A stretch of 64,000 bases of DNA, taken from Dongia_A sp035695765 (GTDB taxonomy: Bacteria > Pseudomonadota > Alphaproteobacteria > Dongiales > Dongiaceae). The stretch spans positions 4,519 through 68,518 of the forward strand of contig DASRRI010000037.1 in NCBI GenBank assembly GCA_035695765.1. The letters run 5' to 3'. A program made the position numbers and the translations under genes. Positions 43,054 through 52,014 of this stretch are shown piece by piece (positions within the stretch are counted from its first letter, which is position 1; each line of letters opens with the position of its first letter). Under the pieces are notes generated by a model. The model was not told the DNA's origin. It saw nothing but the letters and a program-made list of their open reading frames with translations, and did no database searches.

Positions 43054-43863
43054 CTACAGGCCGCCGATAAACGCCTCGATCCTCTCCACCACGGCATTCG
43101 GCGTATCCAGCATTGCGAAGTGACCGGCGTCGGGCAGATACGCAAGGCGCGCGTCGGGAATGAGCGCTTGCAGACGCGTCGCCGTCTCTGGCGCAATCCA
43201 GCGGTCTTCGGCGCCCCACAGGATCTGCGTCGGCACCTTGATGCGCGGATAGCGCGTCTCCAGGAAGCCGGTGAAATCGTGGTCATATTGCGCGACTTGC
43301 CGGTAATAGGCCGCCTGGCCGACGTCACCGGTCCAGGGCGCGAGCAGCGCCTGCAAGGTCGCATCATCCAGCACGCGGCTGACGGCGGAACGCAGATGCG
43401 CAGCCAGCATCGCCTCATGCACATAATCGGGCAGGGCCTGAAACACGCCGACATTGGCGCGCACCAGCAATGAATAGGGCGTGCCCCAGGGGTTGAGCGT
43501 GACGCCGTCGACGATGGTGAGGCTTTCCACCGCCACCTCTTCCGCGAGGTGCGCACCGAGCACGGTGGCTGCGCCGAAATCATGGCCGACCAGATGCGGG
43601 CGCTCGAGGCCGAGATGCGCGATCAGCTCGGCCAGCACATGTGCCTGCGCGCGCAGGCGCACATCCTGCTCCGGATATTTGTCGGATTCGCCATAGCCGG
43701 CGAGGTCATAGGTGATCACCTGCCAGCGGCCGCTGAGGCGCGGCCAAACGTTCTGCCAGACAAAAGACGAGCTCGGCGTGCCGTGGACGAGGATGAGCGG
43801 CGCGCCCTCGCCGTGGATGTCGTAGCGGATGCGGCCCTGGCTGGAACTGAAGGTCTTCATCAT
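43054..43863 (-). CDS. alpha/beta hydrolase with Asp nucleophile (haloalkane dehalogenase/epoxide hydrolase-like)
   Basis: A 269-residue hydrolase. Oxyanion motif LVHGTPSSSF; the nucleophile elbow is VGHDFGAAT with Asp95 instead of Ser, as in haloalkane dehalogenases and epoxide hydrolases; the acid is in WGAEDRWIAP and the His in DAGHFAML. It is convergent with the VOC pseudogene (5 bp between stops) and divergent from a LysR regulator that probably controls it. Substrate unknown. Confidence 0.88.
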   Translation of the reverse strand: MMKTFSSSQGRIRYDIHGEGAPLILVHGTPSSSFVWQNVWPRLSGRWQVITYDLAGYGESDKYPEQDVRLRAQAHVLAELIAHLGLERPHLVGHDFGAATVLGAHLAEEVAVESLTIVDGVTLNPWGTPYSLLVRANVGVFQALPDYVHEAMLAAHLRSAVSRVLDDATLQALLAPWTGDVGQAAYYRQVAQYDHDFTGFLETRYPRIKVPTQILWGAEDRWIAPETATRLQALIPDARLAYLPDAGHFAMLDTPNAVVERIEAFIGGL

Positions 43864-43925
43864 CGGAGCACCATGAATTGGGTTTCAGTGACAGGTCCAA
43901 TTTGGTCGCAATAGACTGCGTAAAT

Positions 43926-43939
43926 AAGCGAATTTGCTT
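43926..43939. promoter_or_regulatory. near-palindrome in the hydrolase/LysR promoter
   Basis: AAGCGAATTTGCTT is palindromic at 12 of 14 positions and lies in the divergent 108-bp region between the hydrolase and LysR starts, the usual place for an LTTR recognition site. Confidence 0.4.
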
Positions 43940-43971
43940 GCAGCGATACTTGAAGAAAGTTCAAATGACGC

Positions 43972-44937
43972 ATGCTGAAGTTCCCGCCCTTCGCGCCCTT
44001 GAAATCATTCTTCGCTGCGGCGGAATGCGGGCGCCTGCGCGCGGCGGCGGAACAGCTGGGCCTCACCGAATCCGCAGTCTCCCACCAGGTCAAGAAGCTG
44101 GAGGAATTTCTGGGCGTCGCCTTGTTCGAGCGGCACGGGCGCGAATTGCGCCTGACGGCGGCGGGTGCGCGTTTCCATCAGGCGATCCGGCCGGCCCTCG
44201 CCACGATCCAGGCGGCGACCGAGGACATGATGGCCGCGCCGCGCCGGCAGCGTGTCACGCTGACGTCACCAACCTCGATCGCGGCATTCTGGCTGATCCC
44301 GCGCATGGCAAAGCTGCAGCAGGCTCATCCCGCGATCGATCTGCAATTGGTGGCGACCAACCGGATCTGCGACCTGGGGCGCGAACAGATCGATCTCGCG
44401 ATTCGCTACGGCGCTGGAGGCTGGCGCGACGTCGAGGCGCGCCAGCTGATGGCGGAGCTGTATTTTCCTGTGGCGAGCGCCCATTTTCTGCGCAAGCACC
44501 CGCCCCGCGATCCGGCAGAGCTGCTGAAGACCAGCCGCATAATTTCCAATGCGCTACATCCTGATGAGTGGAGAGAGTGGTGCGGCGCGCACGGCTTGCA
44601 GCCGCCGCGAACATCAAACATGATCACGCTCAGCTCGGCTGAATTGGTCGTGCCCGCTGTGCTGGATGGGGTGGGAATCGGCATGGGGCGGCGGCCGATC
44701 ATCGACCCGTTGCTGAAGGATGGGCGATTGGTGCCGTTGTTCCGCGACCGGGCAATCGGGAGGGCGGCCTATTATCTGGTGCGCGCGCATGGCAGGGCGC
44801 AAAGCACGGCGGCACGGAAGGTTGCCGATTGGCTGATCGAGGAGGCGCGGGCGAGCAATGAGGGCGAGGTGAAGGTGGCGGCTGCTATGGGGAGGGGCAG
44901 CCGGAAAACCAAGAAGACGAGAGGACAAAGAGCATGA
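43972..44937 (+). CDS. LysR-family regulator (GcvA-like)
   Basis: A 321-residue LTTR of the GcvA/AmpR branch: it opens PPFAPLKSFFAAAECGRLRAAAEQLGLTESAVSHQVKKLE, where the recognition helix is in the last part, and the effector domain has LIPRMAKLQQAHPAIDLQL and DLAIRYGAGGW. The basic, low-complexity tail (last ~20 residues) is unusual. Divergent from the alpha/beta hydrolase. Confidence 0.9.
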   Translation: MLKFPPFAPLKSFFAAAECGRLRAAAEQLGLTESAVSHQVKKLEEFLGVALFERHGRELRLTAAGARFHQAIRPALATIQAATEDMMAAPRRQRVTLTSPTSIAAFWLIPRMAKLQQAHPAIDLQLVATNRICDLGREQIDLAIRYGAGGWRDVEARQLMAELYFPVASAHFLRKHPPRDPAELLKTSRIISNALHPDEWREWCGAHGLQPPRTSNMITLSSAELVVPAVLDGVGIGMGRRPIIDPLLKDGRLVPLFRDRAIGRAAYYLVRAHGRAQSTAARKVADWLIEEARASNEGEVKVAAAMGRGSRKTKKTRGQRA

Positions 44938-44980
44938 CCCGCAGCGCATTCGAATTCGAGCCGTCCGGTGGATTGCATCG

Positions 44981-45490
44981 ATGATGCAGTTCCTGCGCTA
45001 TCTCCTGGTTACGATCATCGGCATCGTCATTGCCGCCGCCGCCCTGGTGTGGGAAGGCAGCACGCTGGAGACCGTGGTCTTCCCGGTCGGCGATGTTCCG
45101 ACCGTCGATTTCGCTGCCTTGCAGCGTGGGCCGGCACCCAACCAATATCTGCTCTGTCCGCCCGGCCTGTGCACTGCCGAGACCGATGGCGCGGCGCCGG
45201 TCTTCGATGTTCCGGTGGACCAGCTGCAAGTGGCGTGGGACGAGATGCTCGCGGCGGAACCGCGCGTGCAGGTGCTTCGGCGCGAACTGACCAACATGCA
45301 GGTGGATTACGTGCAGCGCTCGCGCCTGCTGCATTTTCCCGACATCATCACGGTGCGCTTCATTCCGGTTGATGATGCGCATGCGACGCTTGCCATCTAC
45401 AGCCGCTCGCTCTACGGCAAGGGCGATTTCGGCGTAAACCGCGCCCGCATCGAAGACTGGCTGGCAAAGCTGAAGGCGCGGGTGGGGTAG
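44981..45490 (+). CDS. DUF1499 family protein
   Basis: A 169-residue protein with one N-terminal membrane helix (residues ~6-24) and a DUF1499 domain: PNQYLLCPPGLC, VQRSRLLHFPDIITVRFI and the C-terminal IYSRSLYGKGDFGVNRARIEDWL motif. Function of the family is unknown. A second Met follows directly and could be the true start. Confidence 0.82.
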   Translation: MMQFLRYLLVTIIGIVIAAAALVWEGSTLETVVFPVGDVPTVDFAALQRGPAPNQYLLCPPGLCTAETDGAAPVFDVPVDQLQVAWDEMLAAEPRVQVLRRELTNMQVDYVQRSRLLHFPDIITVRFIPVDDAHATLAIYSRSLYGKGDFGVNRARIEDWLAKLKARVG

Positions 45491-45492
45491 GG

Positions 45493-46236
45493 TCAACGAG
45501 CCTTCGCCAATACCTCTTCCAGACAATCGCCGAACAGAGCGGCCCAGCGTTGCTGGCCGGCTTGGTCGGCGATTTCGTCCTGGCGAAACTCGATCTGAAG
45601 ATGCTTGAGGCCGCGGCGCAGGGCGTGGATCGGGACAGAGTAATCCTCCTCGAGGTCGAGCATATAAGGTTCGTTGTCGCCGATCACGATTCCGGAGCGT
45701 GCGCGCAAGGCCGCGAGCGTCGGCGCGCTGAGGCGCTGGTCCTCGGCCCAGCACACGGCGATCTGCCACGGCCGCGCGATGCCGCGCAGCGACGGCGTCA
45801 TGGAATGGATGGAGAGCACGATCGGCTGCTGACTGTCCGCCAGCTTGCGCTCGATCACATCTGCGATCGCTTGGTGATAGGGCTGATGAAAGTCATGCCA
45901 GCGCTTGTCGCGCTCCGCTGGCGAGAGGTTCTGGTTGGCCGGCACGTCGGTACCGTCGCTGACGCTGGGCGTGAGGTCTGGGTCCTCGAAACCACGATTG
46001 CAATCGATTAAAAGTCGCGACACTTGGGAAAGGATGGCCGGCGCATTGAAGCGGCGCGCCAGGATCTCGCTGATCGCGGCGGCACCGATGTCCCAGGCGA
46101 TGTGCTGCTGAAAAGCAGTCCGCGGCAGGCCGAGATTGCCATAAGGCGGTGGCACGCGATTGCTGGCATGGTCGCAGATGATGACGATAGGCGAAGAACC
46201 CGCCTCATTGACGAGGCGAAATGGCAGGTCGGTCAT
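45493..46236 (-). CDS. N-formylglutamate amidohydrolase family protein
   Basis: A 247-residue zinc-dependent amidohydrolase (FGase family). CDHASNRVPPPYGNLG, AWDIGAAAISEIL and DCNRGFEDP near the start, and LSIHSMTPSLRG in the middle, carry the likely metal ligands and catalytic residues. Members release formate, or acyl groups, from N-acyl glutamate-type substrates. It is divergent from the GS-like operon across 92 bp, so glutamate-conjugate chemistry is a common theme. Confidence 0.88.
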   Translation of the reverse strand: MTDLPFRLVNEAGSSPIVIICDHASNRVPPPYGNLGLPRTAFQQHIAWDIGAAAISEILARRFNAPAILSQVSRLLIDCNRGFEDPDLTPSVSDGTDVPANQNLSPAERDKRWHDFHQPYHQAIADVIERKLADSQQPIVLSIHSMTPSLRGIARPWQIAVCWAEDQRLSAPTLAALRARSGIVIGDNEPYMLDLEEDYSVPIHALRRGLKHLQIEFRQDEIADQAGQQRWAALFGDCLEEVLAKAR

Positions 46237-46328
46237 CGCGGCCGGTCGGTTGATAATTCCATGCCCTCCATCTAACGTGCCTCGGCAAGGTCGTTCAATC
46301 GAGAATCATAGGTCGCGGGGCAGGCTTC

Positions 46329-47642
46329 ATGGCGGAAGGCGACATCATCTATCTGGCGTGGAACGACCTGGTGGGCCTGACACGCGTACGCGGCGTGCCG
46401 GCGGCCGACATCGGGCGGCGCATGGAATATGGCCTTGGCTGGGCGGTCGCGGGCCAGGCGTTGACGCCGTTCGAGCATATCGCGCCCAATCCCTGGGGTC
46501 CCATGCTGGAGGTGCGTCAGACGCCGGTGGCGGAGACCGAGACGCGGGTCGATATCTGGCCCGATGCCGCGGCGCTCCATTTCTTCCTGTGCGATTCCAA
46601 GATGCCGGACGGCAGCAACTGGGAATGCTGCACGCGCAGCTTCATGACCAAGGCGCTCGCAGCGCTCAAGGCGGAGACCGGCCTGCAATTCGTCGGCGCC
46701 TTCGAGCATGAGTTCCTGCTGAGCGGCGGGGAGAAGAATTGGTGCGTGCCGTTCTCGCTGGAGCAGGTGCGCATCAACGCCGAATTCCTGCGCGATACGA
46801 CGAGGGCGCTACTCGCAGCAAAGGTCGGCGTGGAAACCGTCGAGCCGGAATATGGCGTGCTGCAATACGAGGTTTCCTGTGCGCCTGCCTTGGGGGCCAT
46901 GGCAGGCGACCGCGCCATCGTCGCGCGCGAGGTGATCCGCGAAGCGGCGCGGCGGCTCGGCTTGCGCGCCAGTTTCACGCCCAAGCCGCAACCGGACCAG
47001 GTCGGCAACGGAGCGCACCTCCATTTCAGCTTCCGCGATGAAGGGACCAGGAACGCGGCCTTTGATCCCGATGTGCCGACCAACATCTCGGCCGTCGCGC
47101 AACATTTCATCGGCGGCGTGGTCCGGCACATGCCAGCCTTGTGCGCGCTGATGGCGCCGAGCCCGGTTTCGTATCTACGCCTAGGCCCGAGCCATTGGAG
47201 CTGCGGCTATAACGCCTTCGGCATTCAGAATCGCGAAGCCTCGATCCGGGTCTGCCCCTCGCCGGAGCGCGATCCGGCCAAGCGCGCCAGGGCATTCAAC
47301 CTGGAGATCCGCATCCCCGATGCGACCGCCAGCCCCTACATGGTGATCGGCGCCCTGGTGAATGCAGGCCTTGCCGGCATCCGCGAAAAGCTGCCGCTCC
47401 CGCCCGTGGTGGATCGCGACCCTGGAGAGCTGACCGAGGAGGAGCGCAAGCGCCTTGACATCGTCGCACTGCCGTCGACCCTCGCGGAGGCTTTGGACGT
47501 GCTGGAGGCCGACGAGCTAGTCAAGTCCTGGATGTCGCCGAACATGTATTTGACGTATACGGCTGTGAAGCGGATCGAGGCCGCGATGTTCGCGGACCAG
47601 GATCCGCGCTACATGTGCCAGCGCTATCACGATGCCTACTGA
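46329..47642 (+). CDS. glutamine synthetase-like gamma-glutamyl ligase
   Basis: A 437-residue GS catalytic-domain protein of the PuuA/FluG type. Catalytic features: FEHEFLL with metal-binding Glu residues, NGAHLHFSF with the His, the SYLRLGPSHWSCGYNAFG loop, REASIRVC with Arg, and NLEIRIPDATASPY. It probably makes a gamma-glutamyl amide of an amine. The next gene overlaps it by 11 bp. Confidence 0.88.
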   Translation: MAEGDIIYLAWNDLVGLTRVRGVPAADIGRRMEYGLGWAVAGQALTPFEHIAPNPWGPMLEVRQTPVAETETRVDIWPDAAALHFFLCDSKMPDGSNWECCTRSFMTKALAALKAETGLQFVGAFEHEFLLSGGEKNWCVPFSLEQVRINAEFLRDTTRALLAAKVGVETVEPEYGVLQYEVSCAPALGAMAGDRAIVAREVIREAARRLGLRASFTPKPQPDQVGNGAHLHFSFRDEGTRNAAFDPDVPTNISAVAQHFIGGVVRHMPALCALMAPSPVSYLRLGPSHWSCGYNAFGIQNREASIRVCPSPERDPAKRARAFNLEIRIPDATASPYMVIGALVNAGLAGIREKLPLPPVVDRDPGELTEEERKRLDIVALPSTLAEALDVLEADELVKSWMSPNMYLTYTAVKRIEAAMFADQDPRYMCQRYHDAY

Positions 47643-48780
47643 GCAGCCGCTGGATCTGGCGCTCGATCTGCCGCTGATCGATCATCATTGCCATGGCGTC
47701 TCGCCGGCGGAGCTGGACTATGCAGCCTTCCAGGCGATGTTCAGCGAGAGCTACCTGCCGCCGCCGCCCGGCACCAGCGAATTCCAGAAGCCGCTCGGCC
47801 TGGTGATCCGCCGCTTCTGCGCGCCGGTGCTGGATCTGGAGCCGCTCAGCAGCGGCGAAGCCTATGTCGCGCGCCGGCTGGAGTTAGGCGCGGCGGAGGT
47901 CAACCGGCGGTTCCTCATGAGCGCCGGTCTCGAGCGATTGCTGGTGGATACCGGCCACCGCTCCGAAGCCATCCTCAGCTGGAAGGAGATGGGCAAAGCC
48001 GCCGGCAAGCCGGCGCATGAAGTGGTTCGCATCGAGGCGGTAGCAGAGGAAGTGGCGAAGAGCGGAATCTCCGCGAGCGACTTCTCGGATACCTTCGCCG
48101 CTGCATTGGAGGCGCGCGCCAAGAACGCCGTCGGGCTCAAGACCATCGTCGCCTATCGCACGACCTTCAACATCGACCAGAGCGCGCCCACCAAGGCGGA
48201 GGTGATCGGCGCGGCCAGCGACTGGTTCCGGAGGGCGGTGGAGATGGGAAAATGGCGGCTGAATGACCGCACAATCATCCGCCATGGCCTGTGGATCGGC
48301 GCGGAACTGTGCCGCGCCCGCAAGTTCCCGCTGCAAGTCCATGTCGGATTCGGCGATCCCGACATTTACATGCACGCCTGCGATCCGACGCACTTCACCG
48401 ACTTCATCGCGGCGATGGAGACGTGGCAGGTGCCGGTCACGCTCCTGCATTGCTATCCGTTCCAGCGCGAGGCGGGCTGGCTGTCGGAGATCTTCCAGAA
48501 CGTCTATTACGATGTCGGCTGCGTGCAGAACTACACCGGCCCCAGCTCCGCCGATATCTTCGGCGAGGCGCTGGAAATGGGGAAGTTTACCAAGCAGCTT
48601 TATTCCTCCGACGCGTTCGGTCTGTCGGAGCTGTATTATCTCGGACAATTGCTGTTCCGCCGCGGCGTAAAGCAGCGCCTCGACCGCTGGATCGCGGAGG
48701 ATTTCTGCACGGTACGCGAAGCCGACGAGATCGTGCACCTGATCGCCAGCGAAAATGCTCGGCGGATTTGTGCGATATGA
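47632..48780 (+). CDS. amidohydrolase family protein (FluG N-domain-like)
   Basis: A 382-residue TIM-barrel hydrolase. DHHCHGV near residue 17 is the HxH metal pair; PLQVHVGFGDPD, LLHCYPFQREAG and YSSDAFGLSELYYLG supply the remaining His and Asp. The segment matches the N-terminal half of fungal and plant FluG/nodulin-GS fusion proteins, whose C-terminal half is GS, here encoded by the preceding gene. It likely hydrolyses a product of the glutamyl pathway. Confidence 0.85.
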   Translation: MPTEQPLDLALDLPLIDHHCHGVSPAELDYAAFQAMFSESYLPPPPGTSEFQKPLGLVIRRFCAPVLDLEPLSSGEAYVARRLELGAAEVNRRFLMSAGLERLLVDTGHRSEAILSWKEMGKAAGKPAHEVVRIEAVAEEVAKSGISASDFSDTFAAALEARAKNAVGLKTIVAYRTTFNIDQSAPTKAEVIGAASDWFRRAVEMGKWRLNDRTIIRHGLWIGAELCRARKFPLQVHVGFGDPDIYMHACDPTHFTDFIAAMETWQVPVTLLHCYPFQREAGWLSEIFQNVYYDVGCVQNYTGPSSADIFGEALEMGKFTKQLYSSDAFGLSELYYLGQLLFRRGVKQRLDRWIAEDFCTVREADEIVHLIASENARRICAI

Positions 48781-48787
48781 GGCCTGC

Positions 48788-49429
48788 ATGACCCAACCCT
48801 TGAGCCGCGAAATCCCCCTCGTTGCCGCGCAATCGGCGTTGCTGTTCATTGATGTGCAGAACTTCTCCGCCAAGCGGGACGGGGCGGAGTTTCGCGACAT
48901 TCCGGAGGCGGAGTTCCAGGCGAGATACGGCTGGTATTTCCGCGAGCTTGCGGCGCGCGTCATTCCCAACATGCAGCGGCTGCAAGCAGCTTTCCGCAGG
49001 GCGAAGGTGGAGGTGCTCTACACCACGATCGAAAGCCTGACCAAAGACGGGCGCGACCGCAGCCTCGATTACAAGATCACCGGCTTCAATGTGCCGAAAG
49101 GTTCCTGGGACGGCAAGGTGATCGACGAGTTGGCGCCAAGCGATGACGAGATCTGCCTGCCGAAATCATCTTCCAGCGTGTTCGTCTCTACCCACATCGA
49201 TTACCTGCTGCGCAATCTCGGGGTGAAGCAGCTGGTCATCAGCGGACTCATCACCGATCAGTGCGTCGAGTCGGCGATCCGGGACGCCTGCGATCTCGGC
49301 TATCTGGTGACGGAAGTGATGGATGCCTGCCTCACCTACAGCAAGGAGCGGCACGACAATTCCCTGCGCGCCATCAAGGGCTATTGCCGCCAGCGCACCA
49401 CCGATGAGGTAATCGCGGAGCTGGCATAG
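48788..49429 (+). CDS. isochorismatase-family cysteine hydrolase
   Basis: A 213-residue hydrolase with the Asp-Lys-Cys triad: Asp in LFIDVQNFSA, Lys in CLPKSSSSVF, and the nucleophile in SGLITDQCVESAIRDACDLGY. ATG 48788 is 7 bp after the amidohydrolase stop. Family members hydrolyse amides such as ureidoacrylate, nicotinamide or N-carbamoyl compounds. Substrate unknown. Confidence 0.88.
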   Translation: MTQPLSREIPLVAAQSALLFIDVQNFSAKRDGAEFRDIPEAEFQARYGWYFRELAARVIPNMQRLQAAFRRAKVEVLYTTIESLTKDGRDRSLDYKITGFNVPKGSWDGKVIDELAPSDDEICLPKSSSSVFVSTHIDYLLRNLGVKQLVISGLITDQCVESAIRDACDLGYLVTEVMDACLTYSKERHDNSLRAIKGYCRQRTTDEVIAELA

Positions 49430-49465
49430 TGGGGCGAGCAGCGACGTGTGCGCGTCGCCGCGCGC

Positions 49466-50221
49466 CTATTCCTTCTTGTGCTTCTTCCCCTTGTTCTTTT
49501 TCTTCTCCGGCTTGATCAGCTCGCCGTCCAGCTTGCGGTGTTCGCTGCGATGACCCTTGCGGTTCTCCTTGGAGAATCGTTTCTTCTTCTTGTCATTGGC
49601 GAATTCCTCGACGGCCTTGCCCTTTATTTTCCGGACGACGTATCCGCCCTTGGTCATCGAGAAGGGCTTCTTGAGCAATCCCAGATGGTCGAACTTCGTG
49701 CCCTTCGGATGCTTGAAGGGTTCGAACCAGGCCGGGTGGACGAAATTCGACATCTGGAGTCCGTCGACCAGGAACCTGTCCTCTTCCACCGGGTCGCACA
49801 TCTCGTAGGCGTATTCCGTGCCGTCATCGGCTTCCGCCCACAGATTGGCGATCGGGTCGATCACCATCTCGAACAATTCGTGGGAGGCAGTGAGACTGAT
49901 GGGATCGCCGGCGTCGAAGGTTGGCTGGAGGAAGATCTTCGCGACCGGCTGGCCGTTCTTGGTGAGTTCGTGATAGCCGAGGAAGCCTGCGTCTTCCGGC
50001 GTGTCGAAGTAGATGAACTGCCAATCCGTCGGCTTTGCCTTGTCAGTGTTGTAGAGCTCCACGGGATAGCCCCAGACCGGCAGAAAGTGTTGGTCGTAGC
50101 ATTTCTGCAGAGCGGCCGTGAGCTTGTCGAACGGAACGCCGAGCTCCAGTTTCGCCTTGTTGATGCAGGCGATGCGCACGGCGCCGCCTTGCCCAGCTTG
50201 GGCAGCGTGAATCGTGACCAT
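49466..50221 (-). CDS. hypothetical protein with HELFE motif and Lys-rich tail
   Basis: A 251-residue protein that I cannot assign with confidence. The centre has LTASHELFEMVIDPIANLW, a His-Glu-x-x-Glu arrangement followed by Asp-Pro that recalls a zinc-peptidase-like helix without the second His. The last ~45 residues are extremely Lys-rich. No signal peptide. ATG 50221. It could be a DNA- or membrane-associated protein; function unknown. Confidence 0.65.
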   Translation of the reverse strand: MVTIHAAQAGQGGAVRIACINKAKLELGVPFDKLTAALQKCYDQHFLPVWGYPVELYNTDKAKPTDWQFIYFDTPEDAGFLGYHELTKNGQPVAKIFLQPTFDAGDPISLTASHELFEMVIDPIANLWAEADDGTEYAYEMCDPVEEDRFLVDGLQMSNFVHPAWFEPFKHPKGTKFDHLGLLKKPFSMTKGGYVVRKIKGKAVEEFANDKKKKRFSKENRKGHRSEHRKLDGELIKPEKKKNKGKKHKKE

Positions 50222-50294
50222 GATTATCCCCCTCGATGGATGCCGAACCTACCGCAACACCTCAATGTGGTCTCGGGAAGAAGCCATCATCCCG

Positions 50295-51140
50295 TTATTG
50301 CCCATTCCACGGCGTCAGGACACCGCGCTTGGCTGCGCGCTGCTCTTCGGGCGGCAGCTTGAAATTGCCGCCATAGGGCGCGGATTCGAACGAGCCGTAG
50401 CTGGGATTGGGCAGCATGAGCCAGTCATGGCCCCAGTGTGCCGCGCTCTCCTCGAACACCTTCAGCCGCTCATCCTCGCTGCCTTTATAGGCATCGGTGA
50501 AGTCGCCGAAATTGTCGCCGACCAGCAGCAGGATGCGGTAATGCTTGGCGATCGCCGCGCGCCGCGTGCCCTTGGCGGAGCCCCAGTCGGGCTGCTCCTT
50601 CGCGCTCAAGATGGTGTCGAGATTGCCGCCCATCGGGAAGCCGAGCTTTTTCATGTTCTCGCGCGTCGGGTCTTCTTCCTGCTTGGTGCGGTTGGTGACG
50701 TAGAACACCCTCACGCCCTTCTCGTCCGCATATTTGGCGAACTCGACCGCGCCCGGGATGGCCGTGGAGGTCTCCGACTTCACGAACTGGGTCCAGGTCT
50801 TCGGATTGAAGCTCGTGCCGTTCGTCACCATCCAGGCCTGGAAGCCGGAATTGTCCAGTACCGTCTCATCGACATCGAGCACGATTGCGGGCTCGAGATC
50901 CTCGAAATCGCCGGTCTGTTCGGCCGGGGCCGCCGTCCAGTCCTTGTCCTTCAGTGCCTGATCGAGCCGCATCTCTGCCAGCGCGAACACCGCCAGCGTA
51001 TTCGCCTTGTATTCAACCGAGCGCTGCATCCACAGGACGGCGTTCAAATTGTCGTTGGCCGGCGCGTCCTCTGCGAACGCGGCGCTGGCCGGCGACAAAG
51101 CAAGGCAGAGAGCCAGAGCGGCAAGCGGGCGAACAATCAT
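50295..51140 (-). CDS. secreted HAD-type acid phosphatase (class B/C, lipoprotein e(P4)-like)
   Basis: A 281-residue phosphatase. The signal peptide ends near AFA-ED. HAD motif I is IVLDVDETVLDN near residue 87, motif II is FYVTNRT, motif III a Lys around AAIAKHYR, and motif IV VGDNFGDFTDAY. ATG 51140 has GGGAG 9 bases upstream; the ATG three codons earlier directly abuts that site. It hydrolyses phosphomonoesters in the periplasm. There is no lipobox Cys at the cleavage site, so it is probably soluble. Confidence 0.87.
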   Translation of the reverse strand: MIVRPLAALALCLALSPASAAFAEDAPANDNLNAVLWMQRSVEYKANTLAVFALAEMRLDQALKDKDWTAAPAEQTGDFEDLEPAIVLDVDETVLDNSGFQAWMVTNGTSFNPKTWTQFVKSETSTAIPGAVEFAKYADEKGVRVFYVTNRTKQEEDPTRENMKKLGFPMGGNLDTILSAKEQPDWGSAKGTRRAAIAKHYRILLLVGDNFGDFTDAYKGSEDERLKVFEESAAHWGHDWLMLPNPSYGSFESAPYGGNFKLPPEEQRAAKRGVLTPWNGQ

Positions 51141-51349
51141 GGCAGCCATCTCCCATCGGCGTTCAGCGACTGGCCCAATCATAGGAAGGATATCATGGAG
51201 GTGGCAAGGTGGCGGCGTGTCGGCGCGCCGGTCGACGACACCTCCGATCAAGTCGATCGAAGCGAGCGAACGCTGCTCGCGTTCAAAAAGTACTCGGCCC
51301 GCCGCCGGGGGTGCCGGCGGCGGGCCGAAGCATCATTCAATCGCGCGCG

Positions 51350-51628
51350 TCAGTCGGCGCGGAAGAAATAGGGGTCAAGCACGCGCACTTCGGTGACCTT
51401 GTCGACCGGGATCTTGGTGCGCTGCGCGGCCTTGCGGATCGAGTCCGGATTCGGGCCGTCATAGATGCAGTAGCTCTTCTTGCGGTCCGGCGTGAAATAG
51501 GAGTGAACCCATGTCACGCCTTCCTGGGCGTTCTCCGCCACGACGTCGAGGCAGACCTGAGCGCCTTCCTTGTTCTGAGTGAGCCCGAGCCCGTCGGGGA
51601 AAGTGCGTTCTACGAGATAGCGTGGCAT
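51350..51628 (-). CDS. DUF4242 family protein
   Basis: A 92-residue ferredoxin-fold protein: PRYLVERTFPDGLG at the start, WVHSYFTPDRKKSYCIYDGPNPDSIRKAA in the middle and VTEVRVLDPYFF at the end. DUF4242 proteins bind nickel in some cases; role unclear. It is followed upstream by a DUF1127 gene in the same direction. Confidence 0.85.
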   Translation of the reverse strand: MPRYLVERTFPDGLGLTQNKEGAQVCLDVVAENAQEGVTWVHSYFTPDRKKSYCIYDGPNPDSIRKAAQRTKIPVDKVTEVRVLDPYFFRAD

Positions 51629-51646
51629 GTAGCTCTCCTTGCTGAG

Positions 51647-51859
51647 TTATCGGTGGATGTAGCGCTCCAACGTCGGCTGTGCGTAGCCCGGACGATTCAG
51701 TCCGAGGTCGGCGAGCAGGTGGTCCGACATAGTTTCGAGCGATCGCTTGCGCGGGCGTAACCTCAGCTGCAAGCGCCTCCAGAAGCCGAGCGCGAGTCCC
51801 GCCAGAGTGGGCGCTGGCGCACCGGCTTGGGTTTGCATCGCAGGTCCCGTCGTATTCAC
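51647..51859 (-). CDS. DUF1127 small protein
   Basis: A 70-residue Arg-rich protein whose C-terminal half has the DUF1127 pattern: RKRSLETMSDHLLADLGLNRPGY. Such small proteins act in phosphate and carbon metabolism or RNA binding in alphaproteobacteria. Start GTG 51859 with AGGAGA 7-8 bases upstream; an ATG seven codons later is possible. The start overlaps a short upstream frame as GTGA. Confidence 0.75.
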   Translation of the reverse strand: MNTTGPAMQTQAGAPAPTLAGLALGFWRRLQLRLRPRKRSLETMSDHLLADLGLNRPGYAQPTLERYIHR

Positions 51860-52014
51860 GTCGTGTCTCCTGACAGTCTTTGGTCGTCCGCGCAGTGATC
51901 CAGAGATGCGCCGGAAGCCCCGATGCCGAAAGCGATGAAAATGTCATTGATGGATGGCGATCGTGCCAAAGCGAGATTGCATGCCACGGTCACGACAAAG
52001 CCGCCGCGTTTCAC
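51856..52014 (-). CDS. possible 52-residue leader ORF coupled to DUF1127
   Basis: A short frame begins with GTG at 52014, preceded by GGAG 7 bases upstream, and its TGA overlaps the GTG start of the DUF1127 gene. The product starts VKRGGFVVTVACNLALARS and matches nothing that I know. Translational coupling is the main support; it could be a chance frame. Confidence 0.3.
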   Translation of the reverse strand: MKRGGFVVTVACNLALARSPSINDIFIAFGIGASGASLDHCADDQRLSGDTT

